NCBI GenBank assembly: GCA_019459085.1
Contig: JAIBEW010000005.1
Location: forward strand, 1-64,000
DNA from: Kaistella sp.
GTDB taxonomy: Bacteria; Bacteroidota; Bacteroidia; Flavobacteriales; Weeksellaceae
Direction of reading: 5' to 3'
DNA length: 64,000 bases
Shown: in pieces, positions 27,329 to 35,586 of the stretch
Layout of the letters: every line of letters begins with the position of its first letter
Position numbering within the stretch: position 1 is the first letter of the stretch
The notes under the pieces: generated by a model
Databases searched by the model: none
What the model was told of the DNA's origin: nothing
The model's input: only the letters and a program-made list of their open reading frames with translations
Position numbers and translations under genes: made by a program

Positions 27329-27928
27329 ATGGATTACCAACGCTTAACCATACGCGGAATTTCTTACAGCCAAACGCAGTCGGGCGCTTATGCCCTGCTT
27401 TTGGAGCATGAAGAAACGAACGTAAAATTACCTGTAGTCATAGGAAATTTCGAGGCACAGTCGATTTCCTTAGGTCTCGAAAAAGATATTCATCCGCCGC
27501 GGCCTTTAACCCACGATCTGTTTTCCAAATTTGTAACGCAGGCCAATTATGAATTGGTTTCAGTGATTATCTATCAGATTGTAGACGGTGTTTTTTTCTC
27601 TAACATCAATTTCAAGAACAAAGCCAACAACGAAGAAATGATTATGGATGCAAGAACTTCTGATGCTGTGGCGATGGCAGTAAGATTTGATGCTCCGATT
27701 TATACCACTCAGCAGGTGCTTGATGAAGCCGGAATTCTTCTGGAACTGGACACTCCGGCTAGTGAAGAAGACGAAGATTCAGAAGAGTTCCCGCCGGCCC
27801 AGAATCTTCATGCCATATCATCGGAAGAGTTGCAGAAGCTCCTCGAAATTGCCGTAAAAGATGAAGATTATGATGCCGCTCTGGATCTTCAGGAAGAAAT
27901 AAAACGCAGAAAAAAGAAAATCGACTAA
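27329..27928 (+). CDS. Bifunctional nuclease family protein (DUF151)
   Basis: 199 aa. The DUF151 domain spans about 5-135 (LLLEHEETNVKLPVVIGNFEA, RPLTHDLF and DARTSDAVAMAVRF are family hallmarks), followed by a linker rich in Glu/Asp and a UVR-like motif at the end (LLEIAVKDEDYDAALDLQEEI). This two-domain form is typical of Bacteroidetes. The plant and thermophile homologues cut nucleic acids; the role here is unknown. It lies 15 bp upstream of the transporter gene. Confidence 0.88.
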   Translation: MDYQRLTIRGISYSQTQSGAYALLLEHEETNVKLPVVIGNFEAQSISLGLEKDIHPPRPLTHDLFSKFVTQANYELVSVIIYQIVDGVFFSNINFKNKANNEEMIMDARTSDAVAMAVRFDAPIYTTQQVLDEAGILLELDTPASEEDEDSEEFPPAQNLHAISSEELQKLLEIAVKDEDYDAALDLQEEIKRRKKKID

Positions 27929-27943
27929 CCTTTATAAATTAAA

Positions 27944-29203
27944 ATGAGTTTAAAATTACGGCTTACCATATTAAGCTTCCTTCAGTTTTTTGTTTGGGGA
28001 GTCTGGCTGATCACAATCGGAGTGTACTGGTTCGGTACCAAACAGTGGGGCGGAGAAGAATTCGGTAAAGTTTTTGCCACCCTCGGAATCGCTTCTATCA
28101 TTATGCCGGCTTTAACAGGAATTATTGCCGACCGCTGGATGAATGCTGAAAAACTGTATGGAATTCTGCACATACTCTACGGAATCACCCTCTTTTTTCT
28201 TCCTCAGGTCACGACGCCTGAAAACTTTTTTTGGGTCATGCTGCTTGCCATGATGTTCTATATGCCTACGATTTCCCTTTCCAATTCCATAGCATATTAC
28301 GTTCTTAAAAACAATAATTATGACGTGGTTAAGGTCTTTCCGCCGATCAGGGTTTGGGGAACAATCGGATTTATTGTTGCTATGTGGATTACGAATCTTT
28401 CCGGAAACAAAGATTCCGGAAATCAGTTTTATATCGCCGCTATATTTGCCATTGTTTTGGGGATTTATTCTTTTTCATTACCAAAATGCCCGCCGCAGAA
28501 TTTGATTCCGAAGAATGCAACCTGGACTGAAAAATTAGGACTGAACGCGTTTTCTTTACTGAAGGATTACAAAATGGCGCTTTTCTTTCTGTTTTCAATG
28601 TTTTTAGGAGCAGCCTTGCAGCTCACGAATATGTACGGCGACACCTATCTTTCAGATTTTGGTAAAATCCCTGAATATGCCGAGAGTTTTGTGGTGAAAA
28701 GATCTACTTTAATTATGTCGATTTCCCAGATTTCGGAAACCCTGTTTATTTTGGCAATTCCTTTCTTCCTGAAAAAATACGGAATTAAAAACGTAATGCT
28801 GATCTCCATGTTTGCCTGGGTCCTGAGGTTTGGACTTTTTGCTTATGGTGTTCCTGTCGGTTTCGGACTGGGAATGATCGTTCTTTCCTGTATTGTTTAC
28901 GGAATGGCTTTCGATTTTTTCAATATTTCTGGTTCCCTATTTGTGGAAACAACCACTGATTATAAAATCCGTTCATCAGCACAGGGATTATTTATGATGA
29001 TGACCAATGGTTTTGGAGCCATTATGGGAAGTCTCGTGAGCGGCTGGCTGATTCAGAAATATTTTACGCTCGCAAACGGCGATAAAATGTGGCATGAAAT
29101 CTGGCTCGTTTTTGCCGGTTATGCTTTGGTCATTGCCGTGCTTTTCGCAATAATGTTTAAACACAAGCACGTTCCGGAAGAAATTGCTGAGATCAAGCAC
29201 TAA
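27944..29203 (+). CDS. NupG-like nucleoside:H+ symporter (MFS)
   Basis: 419 aa inner-membrane protein with twelve hydrophobic segments and the nucleoside-symporter N-terminus (LRLTILSFLQFFVWGVWLIT). Features such as SNSIAYYVL near 107 and FPPIRVWGTIGFI near 128 match the NHS family. Probably co-transcribed with the DUF151 gene. Uptake of nucleosides is inferred from the family. Confidence 0.87.
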   Translation: MSLKLRLTILSFLQFFVWGVWLITIGVYWFGTKQWGGEEFGKVFATLGIASIIMPALTGIIADRWMNAEKLYGILHILYGITLFFLPQVTTPENFFWVMLLAMMFYMPTISLSNSIAYYVLKNNNYDVVKVFPPIRVWGTIGFIVAMWITNLSGNKDSGNQFYIAAIFAIVLGIYSFSLPKCPPQNLIPKNATWTEKLGLNAFSLLKDYKMALFFLFSMFLGAALQLTNMYGDTYLSDFGKIPEYAESFVVKRSTLIMSISQISETLFILAIPFFLKKYGIKNVMLISMFAWVLRFGLFAYGVPVGFGLGMIVLSCIVYGMAFDFFNISGSLFVETTTDYKIRSSAQGLFMMMTNGFGAIMGSLVSGWLIQKYFTLANGDKMWHEIWLVFAGYALVIAVLFAIMFKHKHVPEEIAEIKH

Positions 29204-29230
29204 AATTTTCTACTTATCAATCATTAACTT

Positions 29231-29268
29231 AAATTACACTTTTCAAAAAAAAGTGTAATTTTTTTTAT
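29231..29268 (+). terminator. Intrinsic terminator
   Basis: AATTACACTTTT, short A-rich loop, AAAAGTGTAATT and eight T, between the transporter and the sigma factor gene. Confidence 0.88.
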
Positions 29269-29275
29269 TTCGGGC

Positions 29276-29299
29276 AACCTTTTTATCAATCCGGCGTCT
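29276..29299 (+). promoter_or_regulatory. Putative ECF-type autoregulatory promoter
   Basis: AACC at 29276-29279 and CGTCT at 29295-29299, 15 bases apart, resemble the -35 AAC and -10 CGTC of ECF sigma promoters rather than the housekeeping TAnnTTTG. The sigma ATG follows at 29318. Confidence 0.55.
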
Positions 29300-29317
29300 T
29301 GTATTTAGAAAGCAGAC

Positions 29318-29875
29318 ATGAGTGACGATTTAGAACATATCTTTAACCTTGCCACACATCATGACAGGAAAGCACAGAGAGCATTATATGAAATGTTTTC
29401 TGGTAAAATGCTCTTCATTGCGAAATCCTATACTAATAATTTGCATGATGCTGAAGATGTTTTGTCGATGGCTTTCTATAAAGCATTTACTAGGATTGCA
29501 GAATGTCGGCAAGCAAAAAGCTTCCCGTTTTGGCTGAGGAAAATTGTGATTAACGAATCGATTGATTGTATCAGAAAAAATCAAAACCTGCTTTACGTAG
29601 ACTTTGATGTTGAAGATGAAAGTTACGAGAGTGGGAATGAAAACTTTGATGATGACAATGTTTTAGATATTAATTTGGAAGATACACTGGAAAAAATGCC
29701 GATCGGCTATAAAATAGTGTTCAATCTCTATGTATTCGAAGAAAAGAAGCATCAGGAAATTGCGGAAATTTTAAACATCAGCGAAGGAACCAGCAAAAGC
29801 CAGCTCAGTAAAGCCAAAAATTGGCTGAGAGAATTTTTTAAAAACAAGGAAAATGAAAAGTTCATTAAAAAATAA
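29318..29875 (+). CDS. ECF (sigma-70 family) RNA polymerase sigma factor
   Basis: 185 aa with sigma region 2 (about 20-92, including YTNNLHDAEDVLSMAFYKAF and FPFWLRKIVINESIDCIRKN) and region 4 (about 120-175, helix-turn-helix HQEIAEILNISEGTSKSQLS). It directs RNA polymerase to a small regulon. An ECF-like promoter sits just upstream, suggesting autoregulation. Its last 23 bases overlap the start of the next gene, a membrane protein, the classic arrangement of sigma and anti-sigma. Confidence 0.93.
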   Translation: MSDDLEHIFNLATHHDRKAQRALYEMFSGKMLFIAKSYTNNLHDAEDVLSMAFYKAFTRIAECRQAKSFPFWLRKIVINESIDCIRKNQNLLYVDFDVEDESYESGNENFDDDNVLDINLEDTLEKMPIGYKIVFNLYVFEEKKHQEIAEILNISEGTSKSQLSKAKNWLREFFKNKENEKFIKK

Positions 29876-30572
29876 ATTCAAATACGATTATGAACAGGGG
29901 GAAGAAATTCCTTCAGATAATCTTTGGGACAGCATCAATTCTAAACTCGACCAGGCACCAGTGAACGTTGAAGTTTCTATGCCCAAAATCGGGTGGTGGA
30001 AGTATGCAGCTGCTATTGCACTGCTTTCATTTTTAAGTATTCTATATTTCAATATTAATAGAGCAAAGCCAGCAAAAGAAATATATACAGAAAAGGCATC
30101 AGTACCGGAAATTCAAACAATTGAAAACGACGTTGTGAAAGAGGAAACTTTGTTAGATCATGAAAAAATAGCTCATAAAAGAATCCAAATACATGACACT
30201 ACTTTCAGGAGAACAAACATTAAATCAGAATCTTTACCTGAAATAAAAAGTGAAATAGCAGAAAATTTGGCAGATACCCGTAACAAAAACAGCGAAAGCA
30301 TTAAAGCTGAAGAAAAACCAATAGTACCAGCTCAGGAAATTACTCAAAGCGATTCTTCAGTACCCGCAGATGCCGGAAAAATGATTGCCAAGGAAAAATT
30401 TTATATCAATGCCGATGAACTTCTTTTCGGACGGGAACTCAACAAGAATAAATCTGCCTTTGAAAACGATGAAAAAAGGTTTGGTGTTATAGATTTAACT
30501 CCCATCAAATCGAAAAAACCATCTTCGGTAAAATTAATGGGAATCACGGTTTATTCCGACGATAATCAATAG
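29853..30572 (+). CDS. Single-span membrane protein, probable anti-sigma factor
   Basis: 239 aa: a 48-residue cytoplasmic N-terminus with an LWDSINSKLDQ segment, one membrane helix (about 50-68) and a long polar periplasmic part rich in Lys/Glu/Ser without a known fold. It overlaps the sigma gene by 23 bases in a different frame. Topology and place suggest an anti-sigma factor, but there is no HXXXCXXC zinc motif, so it is not a ZAS type. Function is inferred from context. Confidence 0.7.
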   Translation: MKSSLKNKFKYDYEQGEEIPSDNLWDSINSKLDQAPVNVEVSMPKIGWWKYAAAIALLSFLSILYFNINRAKPAKEIYTEKASVPEIQTIENDVVKEETLLDHEKIAHKRIQIHDTTFRRTNIKSESLPEIKSEIAENLADTRNKNSESIKAEEKPIVPAQEITQSDSSVPADAGKMIAKEKFYINADELLFGRELNKNKSAFENDEKRFGVIDLTPIKSKKPSSVKLMGITVYSDDNQ

Positions 30573-30642
30573 TCAACAGTTATTATATATTCTAATTCTG
30601 CTTTTGAACAGTACTAACTTTTAACCACAAAAAATTAAAAAT

Positions 30643-31737
30643 ATGAAATCAAGAATCTTACTTTCTGGTATTGCGCTTTCGCTTTCATTAACGGTTTGCG
30701 CGCAAGAAAATCCAACTTTGGAAAATCAGATTAAAAACTACACGGTAAAAATTGACAGCATAGTAATGCATGAAAAATCGGCAATGAATAAAGAACTGGA
30801 TGAAATTGACCTGCGGTTTAAAGAGGGAGAAATTTCGGATGCCGAGAAAAAATCACGTCGGTTTGAAATCGCCCAACGGTATGAAAAAAGTATAAACGAA
30901 AAAGTCGATGCAAAAAAGAATGAGTTGGAAGAAGTCATTCGTGGAACTGTTAAAAATTCGGTGATGCAATCCGATGATGAGCGGTCTTCTCTTGTGGTTT
31001 CTGCAGCTGATAAATCTTTAATCACCCTTAGAGCCGGGAAAAAAAATAAACATCCAAAAGATTTATTAAAAACCTGGGGATTTCTCGGAAGCGTTGGTTA
31101 TTTAAATTTAACCAATGATTCAGCTCCATTTAATTTTTTTAATGATTCCTCAGAAATTCGTTTCGGGCAGTCAGAATCTGCAAGCAATATCATGAAGTTT
31201 GAAAGGCAAATAGGCAAATTCACAAGTCCTGTTTTTGTTCATTTTGGCTTAGGCGTTCGGTCGGATTCTTATATTTTGGAAAAATCCAAAGTTTTTGCCC
31301 AGAAAAACAACCAGCTTTTCATCAGTCCATTTTCTTCCGGCCAGTTAAAATATTCTTCATTAAAAGCAGAGTATATAGAAGCTCCGCTTGATATCAGTTT
31401 TGTTCTTAACCCGAAATATATTGATTATGAAGGAGAGAGATATCTGGATGCGACTAAAAGTCAACTTCGTATTGGCTTTGGGATATATGGTGACATTAAA
31501 ATTGGCAACAGAATCAGGTATAAATACTCTAATGAAGTAAGCAGTAAAAATGTCATGATACAAAGAGTAGAAGATGGTTTAAGCCCTTTTCTTTTTGGAG
31601 CAAAATTAAGTTTTGGGTACGGTGGATTTAACTTTTATCTGAAAAAGGATATCACTCCTGTCTTTGATGGTAATGCGCAACTCAATAACAAACACGGTCT
31701 TCAGGTTGGAATCGAATTACTAAGCTTTATTTTTTAA
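30643..31737 (+). CDS. Exported outer-membrane protein of the sigma locus
   Basis: 364 aa. A signal peptide (1-20, ending TVCAQ) is followed by a charged coiled-coil-like helix (about 25-100, Glu/Lys/Ser rich) and a C-terminal half with Gly/aromatic alternation that looks like a beta barrel (LRIGFGIYGDIKIGNRIRY, LSFGYGGFNFYLKKD) ending in an aromatic residue. It follows the putative anti-sigma gene by 70 bp and may be part of the same regulon. I do not recognise a named family. Confidence 0.7.
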   Translation: MKSRILLSGIALSLSLTVCAQENPTLENQIKNYTVKIDSIVMHEKSAMNKELDEIDLRFKEGEISDAEKKSRRFEIAQRYEKSINEKVDAKKNELEEVIRGTVKNSVMQSDDERSSLVVSAADKSLITLRAGKKNKHPKDLLKTWGFLGSVGYLNLTNDSAPFNFFNDSSEIRFGQSESASNIMKFERQIGKFTSPVFVHFGLGVRSDSYILEKSKVFAQKNNQLFISPFSSGQLKYSSLKAEYIEAPLDISFVLNPKYIDYEGERYLDATKSQLRIGFGIYGDIKIGNRIRYKYSNEVSSKNVMIQRVEDGLSPFLFGAKLSFGYGGFNFYLKKDITPVFDGNAQLNNKHGLQVGIELLSFIF

Positions 31738-31754
31738 AAACAGATTCAATCAAA

Positions 31755-31806
31755 CAAAACACACTTCACCGAAAGTGTGTTTTTTTGTAATTTAGCGTAT
31801 CCAAGA
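31755..31806 (+). repeat. Direct repeat R1: terminator plus TAATTTAGC promoter-like element
   Basis: About 50 bases nearly identical to 32635-32688: a stem AACACACTT/AAGTGTGTT, a T7 tract, then GTAATTTAGCGTAT. It terminates the upstream gene and may start the next. The second copy differs by a C/G change in the loop, T9 instead of T7 and a few bases at the end. Confidence 0.8.
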
Positions 31807-31833
31807 AAAAATAACCAACCCAATCCTAATTTT

Positions 31834-32595
31834 ATGAAAAAAATTACATTTTTGGCTCTTACTTTTATTTCGGTACTGTCTTTTGCGCAGGAAAAAGTCA
31901 AATATTCGAGAGAGCAACTGAAAAACATGGACAACTATCTTTTTGAAGAAGTTTTTACAATGGTTTCCCCATCAAAAAATTCTAAGGTTATCCTTAAGGA
32001 CGGCCGTACAGTAGAAGGTAAGGCAAGAGATCTGGACCGTAAAAAAGCGCAGATTTATTCCATTGATATTAAGGACCAGAGCGGAAACAAACAAACGCTG
32101 GAGGCTTCCCAGATTGCCGAAATGTATCTTCCTACTGCTGAACTTGAAAAAGCAGTAAAACTCAAGAGCTACTTCACTAAAGTAGGATACATGGAGAATA
32201 AAAAAATTAAAAAATCCGTTGAAAAAGATGTAGTTTATTTCCGCAATCAGAAGGTGTCTCTAAAGAACAAAGCGGACGAAAAAGAATATCTGATGCAGTT
32301 AATCAATCCGGAATTCAGCAGCAAGATCGAAGTTTACGGAGATCCTTTGGCTGGCGAAACCGGTGGAGTAAGCATTTACGGAAGCCCACAAATAGGAGGC
32401 GGTGTTACTAAATCATTTTATGTGAAGAAAGGCGAGACCATTATTTGGCTTAAAAAATCAGATTTTGAGGAGCATTATAACTTTCTTTTTGGCGACAATG
32501 CCGAGTTTGTTAAAATGTATCCTTTGAACAGTATAAGATGGGAACAGTTCAGTTTTTTGGTAAGCGAATATACCAGACTGTCAGAAGAAGGATAA
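31834..32595 (+). CDS. Exported protein of unknown function between direct repeats
   Basis: 253 aa. Start ATG 31834 gives a signal peptide (MKKITFLALTFISVLSFAQ); the longer frame runs through the repeat unit and is discarded. The mature part has an SKVILKDGRTVEGKARDL segment, a beta-rich middle and no transmembrane helix or lipobox, so a periplasmic or surface location is likely. No family recognised. It is exactly bracketed by R1 and R2, 880 bp apart. It may belong to the sigma locus or be an independent insertion. Confidence 0.68.
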   Translation: MKKITFLALTFISVLSFAQEKVKYSREQLKNMDNYLFEEVFTMVSPSKNSKVILKDGRTVEGKARDLDRKKAQIYSIDIKDQSGNKQTLEASQIAEMYLPTAELEKAVKLKSYFTKVGYMENKKIKKSVEKDVVYFRNQKVSLKNKADEKEYLMQLINPEFSSKIEVYGDPLAGETGGVSIYGSPQIGGGVTKSFYVKKGETIIWLKKSDFEEHYNFLFGDNAEFVKMYPLNSIRWEQFSFLVSEYTRLSEEG

Positions 32596-32634
32596 GCAAA
32601 GCCAACTTTTCAAATTTTATCAGTAAAATTGCAC

Positions 32635-32688
32635 CAAAACACACTTCACGGAAAGTGTGTTTTTTTTTGTAATTTAGCGTATTCAAAA
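32635..32688 (+). repeat. Direct repeat R2: terminator plus TAATTTAGC promoter-like element
   Basis: Second copy of the R1 unit, with T9 in place of T7, directly upstream of the thiolase gene. Its -7-like element is 32670-32677, 30 bases before the thiolase ATG. Confidence 0.8.
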
Positions 32689-32706
32689 AATATAATAAAA
32701 TTCAAT

Positions 32707-33885
32707 ATGCAAGAAGTTTTCATCGTTTCCGCAGTTAGAACTCCAATGGGTAGTTTTATGGGTAGTTTATCCACCGTTCCGGCAACAAAATTAGGTTCAA
32801 CAGCCATTAAAGGCGCTTTAGAAAAAATAAATCTTGATCCGAATCTGGTTCAGGAAGTATATATGGGAAATGTTCTTCAGGCAGGCGAAGGTCAGGCTCC
32901 GGCTCGTCAGGCTGCGTTGGGAGCTGGTCTTTCGAATGAAACACCTTCCACAACGATTAACAAAGTTTGTGCATCGGGAATGAAAGCGGTTATGATGGCT
33001 GCCCAGTCCATTAAAGCAGGCGATCAGGACATTATCGTTGCAGGTGGAATGGAAAATATGTCTTCAGTTCCTCATTATTTCAACGCAAGAAATGCAACGA
33101 AGTTAGGCGACGTAAAAATGCAGGACGGAATGGTTCTGGACGGTTTAACCGACGTTTACAACAAAGTTCACATGGGAGTTTGTGCTGAAAAATGCGCAGC
33201 CAAATATGAAATTTCAAGAGAAGATCAGGATAATTTCGCGGTAGAATCTTACAAACGTTCTGCAAATGCGTGGAGCGAAGGTAAATTTAATGACGAAGTG
33301 GTGTCTGTAGAGATCCCGCAAAGAAAAGGTGATCCGATCATCTTCAGCGAAGATGAAGAATATAAATCTGTTAATTTCGACCGAATCGGGACTTTAGCGA
33401 CTGTTTTCCAGAAAGAGAACGGAACAGTGACCGCAGCAAATGCATCGACTTTAAATGACGGTGCGTCTGCATTGGTGTTGATGTCAAAAGAAAAAATGGA
33501 AGAACTCGGTCTGAAGCCTTTGGCGAAAATCGTGTCTTATGCCGATGCTGCACAGGAACCGGAATGGTTTACCACTGCGCCTGCAAAAGCACTTCCGATT
33601 GCTTTGAAAAAAGCTGGATTGGAGATTTCAGACATTGACTTTTTTGAATTCAATGAAGCTTTTTCTGTAGTTGGATTAGCCAACAACAAAATTTTAGGTC
33701 TTGATTCCGCGAAAGTGAACGTAAACGGCGGTGCTGTTTCATTGGGTCACCCGCTTGGAAGTTCAGGTTCCAGAATCATTGTGACGCTGATCAATGTCCT
33801 TAAACAGAACAACGGAAAATACGGCGCAGCCGCAATTTGCAACGGTGGAGGCGGAGCTTCTGCAATTGTGATTGAGAACGTATAA
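32707..33885 (+). CDS. Acetyl-CoA C-acyltransferase (thiolase)
   Basis: 392 aa thiolase II fold enzyme that joins or cleaves acyl-CoA at the beta-keto stage. Nucleophile C88 lies in INKVCASGMKAV; the GHPLGSSGSR histidine and the C-terminal AICNGGGGAS cysteine complete the active site. ATG 32707 (MQEVFIVSAVRTPMGSF) matches the family start; the longer frame runs through repeat R2. Whether the physiological role is acetoacetyl-CoA synthesis (feeding the mevalonate route, whose kinase lies 3 kb away) or beta-oxidation is open. Confidence 0.94.
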   Translation: MQEVFIVSAVRTPMGSFMGSLSTVPATKLGSTAIKGALEKINLDPNLVQEVYMGNVLQAGEGQAPARQAALGAGLSNETPSTTINKVCASGMKAVMMAAQSIKAGDQDIIVAGGMENMSSVPHYFNARNATKLGDVKMQDGMVLDGLTDVYNKVHMGVCAEKCAAKYEISREDQDNFAVESYKRSANAWSEGKFNDEVVSVEIPQRKGDPIIFSEDEEYKSVNFDRIGTLATVFQKENGTVTAANASTLNDGASALVLMSKEKMEELGLKPLAKIVSYADAAQEPEWFTTAPAKALPIALKKAGLEISDIDFFEFNEAFSVVGLANNKILGLDSAKVNVNGGAVSLGHPLGSSGSRIIVTLINVLKQNNGKYGAAAICNGGGGASAIVIENV

Positions 33886-33909
33886 ACGCTAAAAAACTTT
33901 TAATCCAGG

Positions 33910-33960
33910 CCATTAAGAATTGTTAATGATTTTTTTCATCAGATTCTTAATGGTTTTTTT
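33910..33960 (+). terminator. Terminator of the thiolase gene
   Basis: CCATTAAGAAT and ATTCTTAATGG form an 11 bp stem with a 22-base loop and seven T. Confidence 0.75.
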
Positions 33961-33967
33961 ATTTTTG
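33960..33967 (+). promoter_or_regulatory. -7 element TATTTTTG for the MFS gene
   Basis: TATTTTTG ends 20 bases before the ATG at 33987 and overlaps the end of the preceding terminator T-tract. Confidence 0.5.
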
Positions 33968-33986
33968 TTCAACTAATTGTATCCAA

Positions 33987-35471
33987 ATGCCTGAAAACGA
34001 AAATCCAAAGCCTCAAAACATCAAGAATAATCCCAAGATCATGAAAGCCTGGGCTTATTATGACTGGGCAAATTCGGTGTATTCTTTGGTCATTACTTCC
34101 ACAATTTTTCCCATTTATTTTTCCATCCTTACCACTTCGCATGAAAAAAGCGAATTTGTAAAGGAAACTGGGCAATGGATCAAGGTTCCGGTGCGTCATA
34201 TGATCAGTATTTTTGGGAAGGAATATCAACCGGACGCCATTTATGGGTATTCGCTTACAATTTCGTTTTTGATTGTCGTTTTGCTCTCTCCGATTTTATC
34301 TTCTTTGGCTGATACAATTGGGAATAAAAAATCATTTTTGCAGTTTTTCTGCTATTTGGGAGCAACTTCATGTATGGGTTTGGCAATGTTTACAGGAATG
34401 CACAATGTTTTTCTGGGTTTGCTCTTCAGCATAACAGCCAGCGTTGGGTTTTGGGGCAGTCTCGTCTTCTACAATTCCTTTCTTCCGGATATCGCGTCCC
34501 GTGACAAACAGGATGCACTCTCGGCAAGAGGCTATGTATACGGTTATTTGGGATCGGTTGTTTTGGTGGTGATCTGTCTGGTTTTAATTCAGGTTTTTGC
34601 AAAAACTCCGGAGGAAGCAAAACTGTATACACGAATTTCTTTCCTTTTGACCGGTGCGTGGTGGTTCGGGTTTTCACAGTATACTTTTAAACATCTTCCG
34701 CAGTTTGGCAATGTTAAAGACCAACTTCCGAAAGATCTGGTTTTGTTGAATTATAAAAATATTTTTAAAAAACACAAAGAACAGGGCGGCTTTTGGGAAG
34801 TTTTAAAAGACAATTTTCATTTTTACAGAGATGTGGTGAAAGAAAGTTTCCGCGAGCTTTTCAAAGTAGGAAAAACACTTTTCGCTGACCGGAATCTAAA
34901 GTTCTTCCTTTCCAGTTTTTTCTTTTACAGTGTCGGAATGCAGACGATTTTCTTAATGGCAACTTTGTTTGGAAAAAGCGAAATCAACCTTCCGCAGGAC
35001 CGGTTAATCTTAACGCTTTTACTGATTCAGATTGAAGCGATTATCGGGGCGTTGTTTTTCTCCTGGTTATCAAGGAAAATAGGAAACAGAAATGTGATTT
35101 CCATCGCGATTATCCTTTGGATTGTCGCCTGCTTGTCGGCATATTTTCTCAATAAAGAAAATCCGAATGTGGAGTATCAGTTCTACGGAATTGCGGGAAT
35201 TATCGGTTTGGTGATGGGCGGTCTGCAGGCGATGTCGCGTTCTACTTATTCTAAGCTGTTACCCGAAGATTCCATGGATAATACCACATTTTTCAGTTTT
35301 TACGATGTTTTGGAAAAATTAGCGATAATTTTAGGAACTTTCATCTTCGCGACAATGATTGAGAAATATCATAACATGAGATTTGCAGCCCTGTCGATGA
35401 CGATATTTTTCTTTGCAGGACTTGTACTGATCAGGTTTTTGAAAGTGAAAATGAATAACGAGAAGGAATAG
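33987..35471 (+). CDS. MFS transporter of the UMF1/Atg22-like family
   Basis: 494 aa with twelve hydrophobic segments. The N-terminus AWAYYDWANSVYSLVITSTIFPIYF is the hallmark of the UMF1/BtlA group, and a long hydrophilic loop lies between helices 6 and 7 (about 240-295). Substrate unknown; amino acid or other small molecule export or uptake is plausible by homology to Atg22, which releases amino acids from yeast vacuoles. Confidence 0.82.
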   Translation: MPENENPKPQNIKNNPKIMKAWAYYDWANSVYSLVITSTIFPIYFSILTTSHEKSEFVKETGQWIKVPVRHMISIFGKEYQPDAIYGYSLTISFLIVVLLSPILSSLADTIGNKKSFLQFFCYLGATSCMGLAMFTGMHNVFLGLLFSITASVGFWGSLVFYNSFLPDIASRDKQDALSARGYVYGYLGSVVLVVICLVLIQVFAKTPEEAKLYTRISFLLTGAWWFGFSQYTFKHLPQFGNVKDQLPKDLVLLNYKNIFKKHKEQGGFWEVLKDNFHFYRDVVKESFRELFKVGKTLFADRNLKFFLSSFFFYSVGMQTIFLMATLFGKSEINLPQDRLILTLLLIQIEAIIGALFFSWLSRKIGNRNVISIAIILWIVACLSAYFLNKENPNVEYQFYGIAGIIGLVMGGLQAMSRSTYSKLLPEDSMDNTTFFSFYDVLEKLAIILGTFIFATMIEKYHNMRFAALSMTIFFFAGLVLIRFLKVKMNNEKE

Positions 35472-35548
35472 TTTACGATTAAAAAATAAATAAAAATGTG
35501 GCCTCAATTTTGCTGATATGAAAATGCATTTCCGGATTTAAATTTTTG

Positions 35549-35556
35549 TATCTTTG
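35549..35556 (+). promoter_or_regulatory. -7 element TATCTTTG for the GHMP kinase gene
   Basis: Exact TAnnTTTG match, 30 bases before the ATG at 35587. Confidence 0.65.
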
Positions 35557-35586
35557 CAACTGAAAACCAACGTATTAAATCACATT

